Source: GBS-DC sp964451985 (GTDB taxonomy: Bacteria; Armatimonadota; Fimbriimonadia; Fimbriimonadales; GBS-DC). Taken from it: a stretch of DNA of 13,995 bases. The position numbers and the translations under genes were made by a program. Each line of letters opens with the position of its first letter. Within the stretch, counting starts at the first letter, position 1. This document shows, one piece after another, positions 13,910 through 13,995 of the stretch. Location: assembly GCA_964451985.1 (NCBI GenBank), contig CAYVKB010000064.1, positions 1 to 13,995 on the forward strand, in the 5' to 3' direction. A model generated the notes under the pieces. It was not told the DNA's origin, searched no databases, and saw only the letters and a list, made by a program, of their open reading frames with translations.

Positions 13910-13995
13910 CGCAGGCTCTCATCGCATATCTTTCGGTCAGATTTCCCCCACTCCACAGGAGGAACCAAACTTCTAGGAGGCAGCAACCCCCTCCT
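13910..13995 (+). other. Leader after atpG with two AGGAGG motifs and complementary CTCC/CCTCCT elements
   Basis: AGGAGG occurs at 13957-13962 and 13975-13980, 18 bp apart. CTCC (13951-13954) can pair with GGAG of the first, and CCTCCT (13990-13995, the last six bases of the window) is fully complementary to the second with a 9-nt loop. No ATG, GTG or TTG lies at a suitable distance behind either motif within the window, so the start they might serve, presumably atpD, is not visible. The other intra-operon gaps among atpF, atpH, atpA and atpG are 14 bp or less. Confidence 0.4.

Overview
The window is a compact, moderately GC-rich bacterial chromosome segment with short intergenic gaps. It carries nine full protein families' worth of ordinary genes plus several structured non-coding stretches. 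A secreted M1 peptidase ending in a paired dockerin-like EF-hand repeat, a TIGR03790-family protein, and a tandem GTCGGCG..CGCCGAC hairpin repeat together suggest Armatimonadota or a similar deep-branching, possibly thermophilic lineage. This is an inference from gene content only; Planctomycetes and Chloroflexi relatives are not excluded. No rRNA, tRNA, CRISPR array or insertion sequence was seen.

Layout. 1-123: three tandem 39-bp units, each with an 8-bp-stem hairpin. 124-2334 (-): secreted M1 metallopeptidase. 2384-3844 (+): membrane sensor histidine kinase, divergent from the peptidase and convergent with RNase HII (3849-4436, -). 4547-5770 (+): orphan terminase-large-subunit-like ATPase/nuclease, followed 10 bp later by the TIGR03790 protein of unknown function (5781-6770). 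6788-7987: argJ (arginine biosynthesis), followed 4 bp later by a zinc-dependent alcohol/polyol-dehydrogenase-like gene (7992-8990). 9145-13909: F-type ATP synthase operon atpB-atpE-atpF-atpH-atpA-atpG, driven by a near-consensus promoter (TTGACG, 18 bp, TATAAT) at 9079-9108. atpD and atpC are not in the window and probably lie just beyond the right edge.

How the genes work together. The atp genes build the membrane sector (a, c, b), the delta stalk, and the alpha and gamma subunits of the catalytic sector. The c subunit is needed in about ten or more copies per complex. Its gene is flanked by a four-hairpin intergenic region with an A-rich leader and a strong Shine-Dalgarno on the left, and by a GC-rich hairpin on the right, which suggests RNA-level tuning of stoichiometry. 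The other genes look like independent short transcription units.

Two start-signal styles coexist. The atp genes have clear Shine-Dalgarno sequences. Several left-half genes (peptidase, RNase HII, argJ, perhaps TIGR03790) instead have a -10-like hexamer 6-9 nt before the start codon and no Shine-Dalgarno, as expected for leaderless mRNAs. The best candidates for something new are the atpB-atpE intergenic RNA, the orphan terminase/TIGR03790 pair and the leaderless-start pattern. I did not find a convincing complete new multi-gene system.
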